From the NCBI GenBank assembly GCA_021776635.1, contig JAJFFN010000007.1, positions 1 through 64,000 of the forward strand: 64,000 nt of DNA, written 5' to 3'. Origin of the DNA: Robiginitomaculum sp. GTDB taxonomy: Bacteria > Pseudomonadota > Alphaproteobacteria > Caulobacterales > Maricaulaceae. Of the stretch, positions 8,681-16,917 are shown one piece after another. Numbering within the stretch: position 1 is the first letter of the stretch; each line of letters begins with the position of its first letter. The notes below the pieces were generated by a model. The model saw only the letters and a program-made list of their open reading frames with translations. It had not been told where the DNA came from and ran no database searches. Position numbers and translations under genes: made by a program.

Positions 8681-10621
8681 TTATTTTGAACGCCGTTTAT
8701 TACGGCGGCCTTTGCTTGCATTTCCTGATGGTGTTGTTGCTGTTGGGAATTTCATTGCATCTACAAAAAGTTGTTGAAATTCAGGTTCCAGTGCCGTTTC
8801 AATTTTTTCGATATGTTTGACGGCTTCTATGATTTTGGTTTTTTCATCAATACTAAGAAGCGCCATTGCCGCCCCCATGCCTGCCGCATTGCCAATTGAG
8901 CGAATTTGCTCAGCGCTTGCGTTCGGAATTATACCGATGTCAGCGACATATTTACTATCAAGATGTGTGCCAAATGCGCCCGCAAGTAAAACCGCGTCAA
9001 ACCGCTTACAATCCAAAGCTTGCGCAAGCAAACTTACCCCGGCACTGAGCGCCGCTTTTGCAAGTTGCACAGCGCGCACATCGGTTTGTTTGATGTAAAT
9101 TGGTTTTTCATTTCTGTGCATGAGGACATATTTCCAACCTTTGCCCTCTGGAACAAATCGATCGGGTGCGGCACTTTGAATAAACAACCCGCCTTGATCC
9201 ACCAGGTTCGCATTCGCCAGCTCAGCCATAACTTCAAAAATGCCAGAACCGCAAATCCCTATGACATTGAAATCATCTATGTTTTCAGAAGTTTCGCTAA
9301 GCCAATCATCATGGCCGATAATTTTAAACTTTGGGTCTTTGGTAATTGGGTCAATACGAACACGTTCTATGGCGCCGATACTTGCGCGCACACCCGAACT
9401 TATTTCCGCGCCTTCAAATGCAGGACCAGTTGGCGAAGAACACGCTGCAACGCTGCCATTATGGCTCAGGACGATTTCAGCATTTGTGCCTATATCCACA
9501 AGTAAAACCGACTTGTTTCTCATACCGTCTAATTGGGTCAGATAAGCCCCTGTTGTATCCGCCCCCACATGACCGCCAATAAGCGGCAAGAGGGAAATAC
9601 GCGAAACATCAGATAACCCCAAATCTATCAAATGACCCGGAATGTCGAGCCAGTCTTTTACGATTAAGGTAAATGGCGCTTGGCCAAGTTCAGTGGGGTC
9701 CGCACCAATGAACAAATGATGCATAATAGGATTGCCAACAATGGTGACTTCTAAAAGTTGATTTGGGCCAAGGCTCAACTCTTTTTGCGCATCGCCTAAC
9801 ATGGTTTTTACCTGTTTGCGAATTTCTGCTGTGAGTTTTTTCTCCCCGCCTTTGTTCATCATCACATAGGACACGCGGCTCATCAGGTCTTCGCCGTAGC
9901 GGATTTGCGGGTTCATGGCGGCGGCTTCATAAACCAGTCCGCCGTTCGTTAAATCATAAACATATATGGCGACAGACGTAGAGCCAATGTCGATGGCTGC
10001 GCCGTAAAGATTAAAGGGCGACGGCGGCCAAATATCAATGATTTCAACACCGTCTCGAACAACGGCTATTGCAGTACGGTCATAGTTTTTTAGGATATTT
10101 TGGATTTTAATGAGAACTTTGTGATTGGGCTTTGCAAAAACACCAAAACCTTCAAGGGCATTTTGCATCGCAATTGTGTCGCAGGGGTTTTCATCCAGTG
10201 TGGGTATGTCCAATTTGACCATATAAAGAGCTACAGACGGATTAAGTTTCGTATCTATATATGTACTTTTTTTCTGGATACTGGTTTCAAATTCGCGCGC
10301 ATCGCTTGGAATTTCTACAACGAGGGCGCCCTGCACCTTAGCGCGGCAGGCGAGGCGACGGTGGGTTTCAAGTTCACCGTCATGATGAGCTTTCTTTTCT
10401 GTGGGCGAGAGTTTGGGGAGGTTTTCCTCATGCACATCTATATTATATTTAGCATGAACTCCCGGTTCCACTTCTATCTGGCAACGTTTACACAATCCCT
10501 TACCGCCGCAAATAGACTGCATATCCACGCCATTACGCAAAGCGGCTGCGTAGACGGTTTCGCCGTCTTGGGCGGTTGTGCGTACGCCTGACGGCGTGAA
10601 TATGAGCGTGTGCGTGGTCAT
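8681..10621 (-). CDS. Corrinoid activation protein: 2Fe-2S ferredoxin domain plus ASKHA ATPase (RamA/RACE-like)
   Basis: 646 residues. An N-terminal 2Fe-2S domain shows CGGKGLCKRC at about 38-47 and a later Cys near 92. The long C-terminal part is the ASKHA-type domain of reductive activators of corrinoid enzymes (AAIDIGSTSVAIYVYDL, VLLVDIGTNAEIVL, GICGSGIFEVMAEL). Such proteins reduce inactive cob(II)alamin to cob(I)alamin with ATP hydrolysis, which an oxygen-exposed corrinoid system needs. The ATG overlaps the preceding stop as TAATG, and the stop is 18 bp before the MttB start. It ends in a basic tail (NASKGRRNKRRSK). Firm as to family, good as to role. Confidence 0.88.
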   Translation of the reverse strand: MTTHTLIFTPSGVRTTAQDGETVYAAALRNGVDMQSICGGKGLCKRCQIEVEPGVHAKYNIDVHEENLPKLSPTEKKAHHDGELETHRRLACRAKVQGALVVEIPSDAREFETSIQKKSTYIDTKLNPSVALYMVKLDIPTLDENPCDTIAMQNALEGFGVFAKPNHKVLIKIQNILKNYDRTAIAVVRDGVEIIDIWPPSPFNLYGAAIDIGSTSVAIYVYDLTNGGLVYEAAAMNPQIRYGEDLMSRVSYVMMNKGGEKKLTAEIRKQVKTMLGDAQKELSLGPNQLLEVTIVGNPIMHHLFIGADPTELGQAPFTLIVKDWLDIPGHLIDLGLSDVSRISLLPLIGGHVGADTTGAYLTQLDGMRNKSVLLVDIGTNAEIVLSHNGSVAACSSPTGPAFEGAEISSGVRASIGAIERVRIDPITKDPKFKIIGHDDWLSETSENIDDFNVIGICGSGIFEVMAELANANLVDQGGLFIQSAAPDRFVPEGKGWKYVLMHRNEKPIYIKQTDVRAVQLAKAALSAGVSLLAQALDCKRFDAVLLAGAFGTHLDSKYVADIGIIPNASAEQIRSIGNAAGMGAAMALLSIDEKTKIIEAVKHIEKIETALEPEFQQLFVDAMKFPTATTPSGNASKGRRNKRRSK

Positions 10622-11046
10622 TAGGTTTCGCGTGTTCCCTCCGGTGGATAAGTATCATATTGCGGTAAACCGTCAGTTATTTCAAAATAGTCTTTCTTCT
10701 CGGATACAAATATATGTCCTTTGGCGACAAGGCCGGATGTGTCATCAATATTGCCAGCCAAAATACTCATATTTTGGCTTTCGTGCTTATCCCAAAACAA
10801 ATAGCTATTACAATGTGCGCAATGACCGGCTTGGCTTAATTTTGAAATAGCGCTCCATAATACTCTGCCTGTGTAGGAGAAATTTTTCTTTGCAACCCCC
10901 GCCGCCGCAATGTGGTGCCCAGTCAAATGTTGGCATTGGGTGCAGTGACAATACCATATATCGGACAGCCCCGCCGCCTTAAATGTCACATTGCCGCACT
11001 GACATTGCCCTGTGTAAATTTTAAGAAGCTTTGCGTCTTCGGCCAC
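10621..11046 (-). CDS. GFA/CENP-V family zinc protein
   Basis: 141 residues. I place the start at the GTG at 11046, which has AGGAGG 5 bp upstream, rather than the longer frame from 11100 whose extra residues are a shadow of the neighbouring gene tail. Zinc-binding cysteines appear as GQCQCGNVTF, WYCHCTQCQH and GHCAHCNSY, the GFA (glutathione-dependent formaldehyde-activating-like) pattern. It overlaps the methyltransferase gene by 26 bp and the ASKHA gene by one base, so it is translated as part of this operon. A role in trapping formaldehyde leaking from C1 transfer is an attractive guess, but most members of this family have no proven reaction. Confidence 0.7.
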   Translation of the reverse strand: MAEDAKLLKIYTGQCQCGNVTFKAAGLSDIWYCHCTQCQHLTGHHIAAAGVAKKNFSYTGRVLWSAISKLSQAGHCAHCNSYLFWDKHESQNMSILAGNIDDTSGLVAKGHIFVSEKKDYFEITDGLPQYDTYPPEGTRET

Positions 11047-11935
11047 GCCGACCTCCTCTTCCGCCGCGATTACTATCGGCGCCCTCTGCCGCAGGAGCAC
11101 GGTTTACCTTTATCCAATTTTTGCAATTTGTATCATTACCATTTAATACATCGCCGGCGCGAACAGATTGCACCAGACCTTCGTGAAGCGGATTGACAAT
11201 GGCTGAGGTCATGCCTGCCGCCGCGAGCATTGGTAAAAACGCATTGTTAATCGCATGGCGATTGGGCAGTCCAAAGGACACATTGGACGCGCCGCATGTC
11301 GTGTTGACTTTAAGTTCGTTTTTTAGACGGCCAAGCAGTTTAAATACATCCGTGCCAGCACTCCCGACCGCGCCTATGGGCATGACAAGCGGATCAACAA
11401 CAATGGCATCGGGCTTAATGCCGTAATCAGAGGCCCGGTTGACAATGCGCTTGGCCACTTCAAAACGCACATCAGGGTCTTCGGAAATCCCTGTGTCGTC
11501 ATTAGAAATCGCCACAACGCAAGCATCGTATTTCTTGACCAGTGGCAAGACCCGTTCCATCACTTCTTCTTCGGCAGTCGTCGAGTTGACAAGCGCGCGG
11601 CCTTTGTAAACCGAAAGCCCTGCTTCTAAAGCTTCAATGATTGAACTATCAATGCACAGCGGTACGTCCGTAATACTTTGGATTAGGGGGATAACTTCGC
11701 CCATTATTGCTGGCTCATCAGCCAACGGGACACCAACATTAACATCAAGCATTTGTGCGCCTGCCTCGACTTGTGCCAAGGCTTCTTTCTTGACTCGCCA
11801 ATAATTACGTTCTTTCAACTCTTTTGAAAATAATTTGCGCCCTGTCGGGTTTATACGTTCGCCGATCATCACAAAAGGCTGGTCAAAGCCGATAGCAAGT
11901 TCTTTTGTCGCGGAAGCGATTATAGTTTGTGTCAT
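11021..11935 (-). CDS. Methyltetrahydrofolate:corrinoid methyltransferase
   Basis: 304 residues of the pterin-binding methyltransferase family (AcsE/MtvA/MetH middle-domain type). Seen: MIGERINPTGRK, MLDVNVGVPLADEP, PLCIDSSIIEALEAGL, VVDPLVMPIGAV and CGASNVSFGLPNR, which line the folate site. In this operon it would take the methyl group from the methylated corrinoid protein and put it on tetrahydrofolate. The ATG overlaps the MetF stop (ATGA). After the conserved barrel there is a tail of some 25 residues ending GGRGGRRGRRRKAS, very basic and not part of the fold; the next gene begins inside the DNA encoding it. Confidence 0.88.
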   Translation of the reverse strand: MTQTIIASATKELAIGFDQPFVMIGERINPTGRKLFSKELKERNYWRVKKEALAQVEAGAQMLDVNVGVPLADEPAIMGEVIPLIQSITDVPLCIDSSIIEALEAGLSVYKGRALVNSTTAEEEVMERVLPLVKKYDACVVAISNDDTGISEDPDVRFEVAKRIVNRASDYGIKPDAIVVDPLVMPIGAVGSAGTDVFKLLGRLKNELKVNTTCGASNVSFGLPNRHAINNAFLPMLAAAGMTSAIVNPLHEGLVQSVRAGDVLNGNDTNCKNWIKVNRAPAAEGADSNRGGRGGRRGRRRKAS

Positions 11936-13005
11936 TTGGTTTTCCTTTTCACGGCTTTTTCTAAAGCGATTTTGGTTGGGACTTGGCGTGTGAAGTCAAA
12001 ATCTGATGGCTCCCAAGGTTTACGTCCCGCCAAGACACCAGATTTTTGAATGATTGATTTGGCATATTTTTCTTGCTTGAAAGCCATCAGATGAATGCCT
12101 TTCACACCTGGTATTTCCTTAATTTGCTGCATCAGTTCAATACAAATTTTTCGGCCTTCCAGTTTTGGTTTTTCCGCCCCAGCCAGGCGGTCGATAATCG
12201 GTTGCGGGATATGGACGCCGGGAATGTTTTTGCGCAACCATTTTGCCGAGCCAGCGCTAGCCAAAGGTCCGGTGCCAATCAGTATAAAGGCACGTTCGCT
12301 CAGGCCCATGTCAACAGCGCGGGTCATGAATGTTTTGAGAATTTCTATGTCAAAACAGTATTGGGTTTGAATAAATTCTGCGCCTGCATCAATTTTTTTT
12401 GCCAGTTGATGAATGCGGTGTTCAAAGGGTGGTGCGAAAGGATTGATGGTCGAGCCAATAAATAATGACGGACCGGCGTCAAGCTTTCGCCCACTGAGAA
12501 ACTGTGCTTTGTCGCGCATTGTCCGTATGGTTTTAATCAAGGTAATACTATCTAGATCAAACACCGGCTTAGCGTCAGGATGATCACCGACGCTGACATC
12601 ATCACCGCTTAAGCACAGAACATTACACACCCCCATCGCGGCAGCGCCCAAAACATCGCCTTGAATAGCGATACGGTTGCGGTCACGGCACGATATTTGT
12701 ATGATCGGCGAATAGCCATTACGCGTCAGAACCGCGCACACGCCCATGCTTGATAAATGACAATTGGCACCCGATCCGTCCGTTGCATTTATCGCATCGA
12801 CGGCGCCGTCGAATATTTCGGCGCGGCGCAATACTTCGTCTGGGTCGGCGCTATCAGGTGGGGCGATTTCCGTGGTCACAGCAAAGCGCCCTGCCCGCAA
12901 GATACGCTCAAACCTGCCAAAGGAAACATGATCAGGCAAATAAGCTAGCGGATCACCAGGATTGGTGCCAACAAGTTCAATATCAGGCGTAAGATTAGTT
13001 GTCAT
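11932..13005 (-). CDS. metF: Methylenetetrahydrofolate reductase, MetF-like
   Basis: 357 residues from the ATG at 13005, chosen because GAGG lies 6 bp upstream; an in-frame GTG at 13017 and ATG at 13011 are alternatives. The flavoprotein barrel of MetF is evident: RFAVTTEIAPPDSADPDE, PIIQISCRDRNRIAIQGDVL, CNVLCLSGDDVSVGDHP and FIQTQYCFDIE. The enzyme interconverts methyl-THF and methylene-THF. In a demethylation operon it should run as an oxidase of methyl-THF. It overlaps the MetV-like gene upstream by 11 bp and the methyltransferase gene downstream by 4 bp, which suggests close translation coupling with both. Confidence 0.9.
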   Translation of the reverse strand: MTTNLTPDIELVGTNPGDPLAYLPDHVSFGRFERILRAGRFAVTTEIAPPDSADPDEVLRRAEIFDGAVDAINATDGSGANCHLSSMGVCAVLTRNGYSPIIQISCRDRNRIAIQGDVLGAAAMGVCNVLCLSGDDVSVGDHPDAKPVFDLDSITLIKTIRTMRDKAQFLSGRKLDAGPSLFIGSTINPFAPPFEHRIHQLAKKIDAGAEFIQTQYCFDIEILKTFMTRAVDMGLSERAFILIGTGPLASAGSAKWLRKNIPGVHIPQPIIDRLAGAEKPKLEGRKICIELMQQIKEIPGVKGIHLMAFKQEKYAKSIIQKSGVLAGRKPWEPSDFDFTRQVPTKIALEKAVKRKTK

Positions 13006-13447
13006 TTGCATCCTCACGTATTATATTGAGCCAGGACGAACTGCCTTGCTTGGAGCTATCAACAAAGGTCTGAACCTCTTTTATCGCATCGCCACCCTTC
13101 ATCCGCGACGCGCCGTCCCACGCCGCAACCCACACGCAGCGCATTTCCGGCTTAACTTCGCAATGACCATTATCGCGCACACCACCGCACGGGCCATTTC
13201 GGATGGTTTTGGGACAATTCATCGGGCAAGACATTCCGGTGCTTGATAAAACGCAATCCCCGCACATTTTGCAATCAAACAAAAACCCTTTGACGCCCGC
13301 TTCCACCACAGTAATAGGGCGGTCTAGAGATTTACCGAATACTTTAGTAACGCCGCGCATGACTGTCAGTATTACCGGATTAAACCTATTATACAGGCTT
13401 TCCATGAACCGAGAGCGTTTCACCGCCCACAACCGCACCCTATACAT
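12995..13447 (-). CDS. MetV-like iron-sulfur/zinc protein (MTHFR C-terminal domain family)
   Basis: 150 residues from the ATG at 13447, with AAGGA 8 bp upstream (the ATG at 13453 is too close to it). The core is the cysteine-rich domain often called methylenetetrahydrofolate reductase C-terminal: CKMCGDC, GMSCPMNCPKTIRNGPCGG, HCEVKPEMRCVWVAAW. In acetogens and some proteobacteria this partner (MetV) forms a complex with a short MetF. It lies directly before metF and overlaps DUF1638 by 8 bp. It probably serves MetF as structural or electron-transfer subunit; the electron acceptor is not indicated by any neighbour. Confidence 0.8.
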   Translation of the reverse strand: MYRVRLWAVKRSRFMESLYNRFNPVILTVMRGVTKVFGKSLDRPITVVEAGVKGFLFDCKMCGDCVLSSTGMSCPMNCPKTIRNGPCGGVRDNGHCEVKPEMRCVWVAAWDGASRMKGGDAIKEVQTFVDSSKQGSSSWLNIIREDANDN

Positions 13448-14063
13448 GAACATTTTCCTTAATAGCGAGGTCTTTTATAGCGGTCTCTAAGTGCCCATAA
13501 CCCGTAAACCGGTATTCATATTCAAGGCCGAGTGTAACTGCCGCCGCCTCTGCCTGTTTTTGCAAATCCTCATCTTCGCTTTGGGCAAGATAAACAACGC
13601 GCTTATAATTGGCGAAATACATGTCCCTAAGCGCGGGGTTTTTATTGATCCCCATACCGTCCATGACAAGGCTTTCAAAAAATTTTACCAAATAATCAGT
13701 CAGAAAAAAGCTGCCCAGTTCCTCTTCCATCAACGCGTCAAATTCATCTAGCCCGGCAAAAAACGCATAGCAATGTGCGCCAGGTAAAAGCTCTAAATTA
13801 TTGTTTTTTATAAATGCATCCAATTGCCCACCCGTGCCGCAATCGCCGTAACCAATGAGTATTCGGCCATAATCTGCACCCATTTTAGCGATAACTTTTT
13901 CCAATCCCGGTATTATCTTATCAGGTCTGTTATGGTAATCCGCAGGTAAACATTGCAGGTCGATTAAATCACCGGCAAGCCCCAGCCCATTTTTTAGAAA
14001 AACAATTTCTTTGGCTAAAGCTCCGCAAGCAATAATAAGTGTTTTTTGGGGAACATTTGCCAT
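13440..14063 (-). CDS. DUF1638 family protein of corrinoid methyltransferase operons
   Basis: 207 residues, soluble, recognisable as DUF1638 by TLIIACGALAKEI, LPADYHNRPDKI, ILIGYGDCGTGGQLDA and GAHCYAFFAG. No reaction is established for the family. Its genes are commonly seen beside corrinoid proteins and MttB-family methyltransferases, and here it sits between the corrinoid protein gene (7 bp gap) and the MetV-like gene (overlap), so a role in corrinoid methyl transfer or cofactor handling is inferred. Conserved Cys and His residues in GYGDCGTGG and GAHCYAFF could bind a metal. Confidence 0.75.
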   Translation of the reverse strand: MANVPQKTLIIACGALAKEIVFLKNGLGLAGDLIDLQCLPADYHNRPDKIIPGLEKVIAKMGADYGRILIGYGDCGTGGQLDAFIKNNNLELLPGAHCYAFFAGLDEFDALMEEELGSFFLTDYLVKFFESLVMDGMGINKNPALRDMYFANYKRVVYLAQSEDEDLQKQAEAAAVTLGLEYEYRFTGYGHLETAIKDLAIKENVHV

Positions 14064-14070
14064 AGCGCAC

Positions 14071-14757
14071 CTACCGGTTTTTTCCGACTATGGCTTTAGC
14101 AAGCTCTGATGTCATAGCGGCATCACGTCCATAAGTATGGGCGTTGATGGCATCTGCAAATTCCTGGTTTAGCGGCGCACCGCCGACCATGACCGGCAGT
14201 TCTTTCAATATATTTCGCTTGTCGAGTTCTTCGATAACTACGCCCATATAAGGCATAGTGGTTGTCAACAAGGCTGACATGCCAAGTATAGCAGGTTCAT
14301 GCTTGTCGATAGCTTCTAGGTAATTTTCAACAGGATTATTTATACCAAGATCAATAACTTCGAAGCCCGCGCCTTCGAGCATCATACCGCATAGGTTTTT
14401 ACCAATATCATGAATATCGCCTTTAACCGTACCAATGACATATGTGCCTAGACTGGCAGAGTTATCACTTTTTGCTAAAATCGGGCGCAGCAATCCCATG
14501 CCGCCCTTCATAGCGGCGGCGCATTGCAACACTTCTGGTACAAACAGTATACCGTCGCGAAAATCAACGCCGACAATACGCATACCTTCAACGAGCGCAT
14601 CCGTTAGCACAGCATTTGCGTCCCAGCCTCGGTCCAGCAAAATTTGCGTACCCTCGGTTACCTCGGGCACCATTCCGTCATAAAGGTCGTCTTGCATTTG
14701 CTCGACCAGTTCATTGTCATCGAGGTCTTTTAAGATTATCTCGTCTTCATCGCTCAT
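14071..14757 (-). CDS. Corrinoid (B12-binding) protein, MtbC/MttC-like
   Basis: 228 residues. An N-terminal helical cap domain (about 1-95) is followed by the Rossmann-like B12 domain with the base-off DxHxxG motif GDIHDIGKN; His116 would be the lower cobalt ligand. Further hallmarks are GFEVIDLGINNPVENYLEAI and PVMVGGAPLNQEFAD. It carries methyl groups between the MttB-type methyltransferase and the methyl-THF methyltransferase. GGAG lies 6 bp before the ATG. The gene is second in the operon, 22 bp after formate-THF ligase. Family assignment is firm. Confidence 0.92.
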   Translation of the reverse strand: MSDEDEIILKDLDDNELVEQMQDDLYDGMVPEVTEGTQILLDRGWDANAVLTDALVEGMRIVGVDFRDGILFVPEVLQCAAAMKGGMGLLRPILAKSDNSASLGTYVIGTVKGDIHDIGKNLCGMMLEGAGFEVIDLGINNPVENYLEAIDKHEPAILGMSALLTTTMPYMGVVIEELDKRNILKELPVMVGGAPLNQEFADAINAHTYGRDAAMTSELAKAIVGKNR

Positions 14758-14779
14758 AATATTCTCCTATGCTTAAACG

Positions 14780-16480
14780 CTATGAAAGCCCGACAATTTG
14801 GCCGTCGTCGTCCAAGCCAATATCAAGCGCCGCAGGAAGGCGCGGTAGTCCCGGCATTCGCATAATCGTACCGCAAATGGCGACAACAAAACCCGCACCC
14901 GCACATAAAGTTGCTTCGCGGACTTCGACCGTGTGGCCTGTAGGCGCGCCCAATTGCTTGGGATCCGTTGAAAAACTATTTTGTGTTTTGGCGATACAAA
15001 TCGGCAAATGAGAAAAGCCCATTTTTTTGATCTCCCGTAAAGACCGCGCGGCTTCGGCTGATAGCGTAACGTCTTTGGCGCCATAAATCGTCGTTGCAAC
15101 AGCTTCAATTTTGTCGGGCAAGGACTGATTGTCCTGATAAATAAGCTCTACATTCGTGTCATTTTTATTTAGCTGAGATTTTACGGCTTTGGCAAGATCA
15201 ATGGCGCCCGCCCCGCCTTTTTCCCAATGCTTGGAAACGGCCATCACTACACCCTCATCTTCGCAGACTTTACGAACTTCTTCGATTTCTGCGTCTGTAT
15301 CGTGGATGAAGTGATTAACGGCTACAATCGGGTTGAGACCAAATGCGCGCATATTATTTATATGACGGCGCAAGTTCACGCAGCCATCTGCAACAGCCCC
15401 AACATTTTCAGGACGCAAATCATTTTTCGCCACACCGCCCTGCATTTTCATGGCGCGTATAGTGCAAACTAATACGAGTGCATCAGGGCGTAGGCCCGAT
15501 TGACGGCATTTAATATCAAGGAATTTTTCTGCGCCCAAATCTGCACCAAACCCAGCCTCTGTCACAACAACATCAGCCATTTTTAAGGCCGTACTTGTTG
15601 CCATAACGCTATTACAGCCATGGGCAATATTGGCGAATGGCCCGCCGTGAATAAAGGCAAGGTTATGCTCAATAGATTGAACAAGATTGGGCTGAAGCGC
15701 ATCTTTAAGCAAGACAGTAACGGCACCGTCAGCTTTAAGGTCACGAACGGTAACTGGCTTTTTAGAGCGGCTCTTGCCAATAATGATATCACCAACGCGT
15801 TTTTGCAAATCTTTCAAATCTGTAGCAAGACAGAAAATCGCCATGAGTTCGGAAGCAACCGTAATGTCAAAACCGCCCTCGCGCGGAACCCCGTGGGTCG
15901 GGCCGCCAAGGCCAACGGTAATATTGCGTAAAGCCCGGTCGTTCATATCGACCACGCGGCGCCAAGTAATACGGCGCGGATCAATATCCAGCTCATTACC
16001 CCATTGCATATGATTGTCGAGCATGGCTGATATCAAGCTATGAGCAGAAGTAATGGCGTGGAAATCACCATTAAAATGCAAGTTTATATCTTCCATGGGC
16101 AGAACTTGCGCCCGTCCGCCGCCAGCTGCCCCGCCTTTCATGCCAAAGCACGGCCCTAAAGATGGCTCGCGTAGACACACCATGGTTTTTACGCCAATTT
16201 TGTTAAGCCCGTCCAGCAGGCCTACGCTGGTGGTCGTCTTACCTTCGCCCGCAGGCGTTGGCGTCACCGCCGTGACCAGCACCAATTTGCCGTTCTTTTT
16301 GGATTTTAATGTGTCAATATAATCAAGAGATAATTTGGCTTTATAGTGACCGTAAGGTATCAAAGCTTCACTTGGGATAGAAAACTTTTCTTTCGCCAGC
16401 GGTAACACCCGTTTCATTTTGGCAGCGCGGGCAATTTCAATATCGGGAGCGCCTGGCGCGGGTAAATTTTGTTCAGTCAT
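14780..16480 (-). CDS. fhs: Formate-tetrahydrofolate ligase
   Basis: 566 residues, close to the usual length. The P-loop region reads [16 protein letters not shown] near residue 72, followed by [20 protein letters not shown] and [20 protein letters not shown], which are typical. The enzyme interconverts formate plus ATP plus THF and 10-formyl-THF. With a formate dehydrogenase operon and folD in the same island it probably runs toward formate, making ATP by substrate-level phosphorylation. It is the promoter-proximal gene of the reverse operon, with an inverted repeat about 100 bp upstream that may be its operator. Confidence 0.95.
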   Translation of the reverse strand: MTEQNLPAPGAPDIEIARAAKMKRVLPLAKEKFSIPSEALIPYGHYKAKLSLDYIDTLKSKKNGKLVLVTAVTPTPAGEGKTTTSVGLLDGLNKIGVKTMVCLREPSLGPCFGMKGGAAGGGRAQVLPMEDINLHFNGDFHAITSAHSLISAMLDNHMQWGNELDIDPRRITWRRVVDMNDRALRNITVGLGGPTHGVPREGGFDITVASELMAIFCLATDLKDLQKRVGDIIIGKSRSKKPVTVRDLKADGAVTVLLKDALQPNLVQSIEHNLAFIHGGPFANIAHGCNSVMATSTALKMADVVVTEAGFGADLGAEKFLDIKCRQSGLRPDALVLVCTIRAMKMQGGVAKNDLRPENVGAVADGCVNLRRHINNMRAFGLNPIVAVNHFIHDTDAEIEEVRKVCEDEGVVMAVSKHWEKGGAGAIDLAKAVKSQLNKNDTNVELIYQDNQSLPDKIEAVATTIYGAKDVTLSAEAARSLREIKKMGFSHLPICIAKTQNSFSTDPKQLGAPTGHTVEVREATLCAGAGFVVAICGTIMRMPGLPRLPAALDIGLDDDGQIVGLS

Positions 16481-16578
16481 ATTTTATGCACGACAATAAG
16501 CCGCCCTTCAAAAAAGTTTCACCTTTTCCCTAAATATAGTTGAAAATACAAATCTATTGTTCTAAAAACGACATATTA

Positions 16579-16595
16579 GTGACTGTTTTAGTCAC
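16579..16595. promoter_or_regulatory. Inverted repeat between fhs operon and DUF1289/araC genes
   Basis: GTGACT-GTTTT-AGTCAC, a perfect 6-bp inverted repeat with a 5-bp spacer, in the 179-bp divergent intergenic region. Read on the reverse strand it contains AAACAGTCACT, close to the right half of the 18-bp repeats before betI, fdsG, the TonB gene and folD, but the left half and spacer differ. It may be a weaker BetI-like site or a site for the AraC regulator encoded next to it. Confidence 0.45.
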
Positions 16596-16659
16596 AAATT
16601 ATAATTTTTTATGCCTATGCTCGCTTTCAGTTTCCAAATCGGTAAAATGAGGACATATT

Positions 16660-16917
16660 ATGGAGAATGACCTCCCTTTAGAGCCTGAAGATAGCCCATG
16701 CCAACTTGTTTGCTCTATCGATAAAGAAAGTAATATGTGCTTTGGCTGTGGACGCACACCCGAGGAAATTGCCAATTGGCCGTTGCGGGCTGAAGCGGAT
16801 AGAAAACGAATATTATCAGAACTGCCAGCCCGAATGCCGCCCTTGCGGATAAAATTGGCTGAACGCCGCTCCCGCCGCCGTGTCAACAAACGCCGTCGCC
16901 AAACTAACACCAACTAA
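16660..16917 (+). CDS. DUF1289 family small cysteine protein
   Basis: 85 residues with PCQLVCSIDKESNMCFGCG, the three- to four-cysteine signature of DUF1289, followed by TPEEIANW and a strongly basic C-terminus (RRSRRRVNKRRRQ). The family is small and of unknown function; a metal or Fe-S centre is likely from the cysteines. AGGAC lies before the ATG. Its stop overlaps the ATG of the AraC-type regulator by one base (TAATG), so the two are cotranslated. Confidence 0.75.
   Translation: MENDLPLEPEDSPCQLVCSIDKESNMCFGCGRTPEEIANWPLRAEADRKRILSELPARMPPLRIKLAERRSRRRVNKRRRQTNTN

Noticed and set aside
11047-11100. Longer start for the GFA-type gene
   Set aside because: It would read through the sequence for the basic tail of the upstream protein; the GTG at 11046 has AGGAGG at ideal distance.
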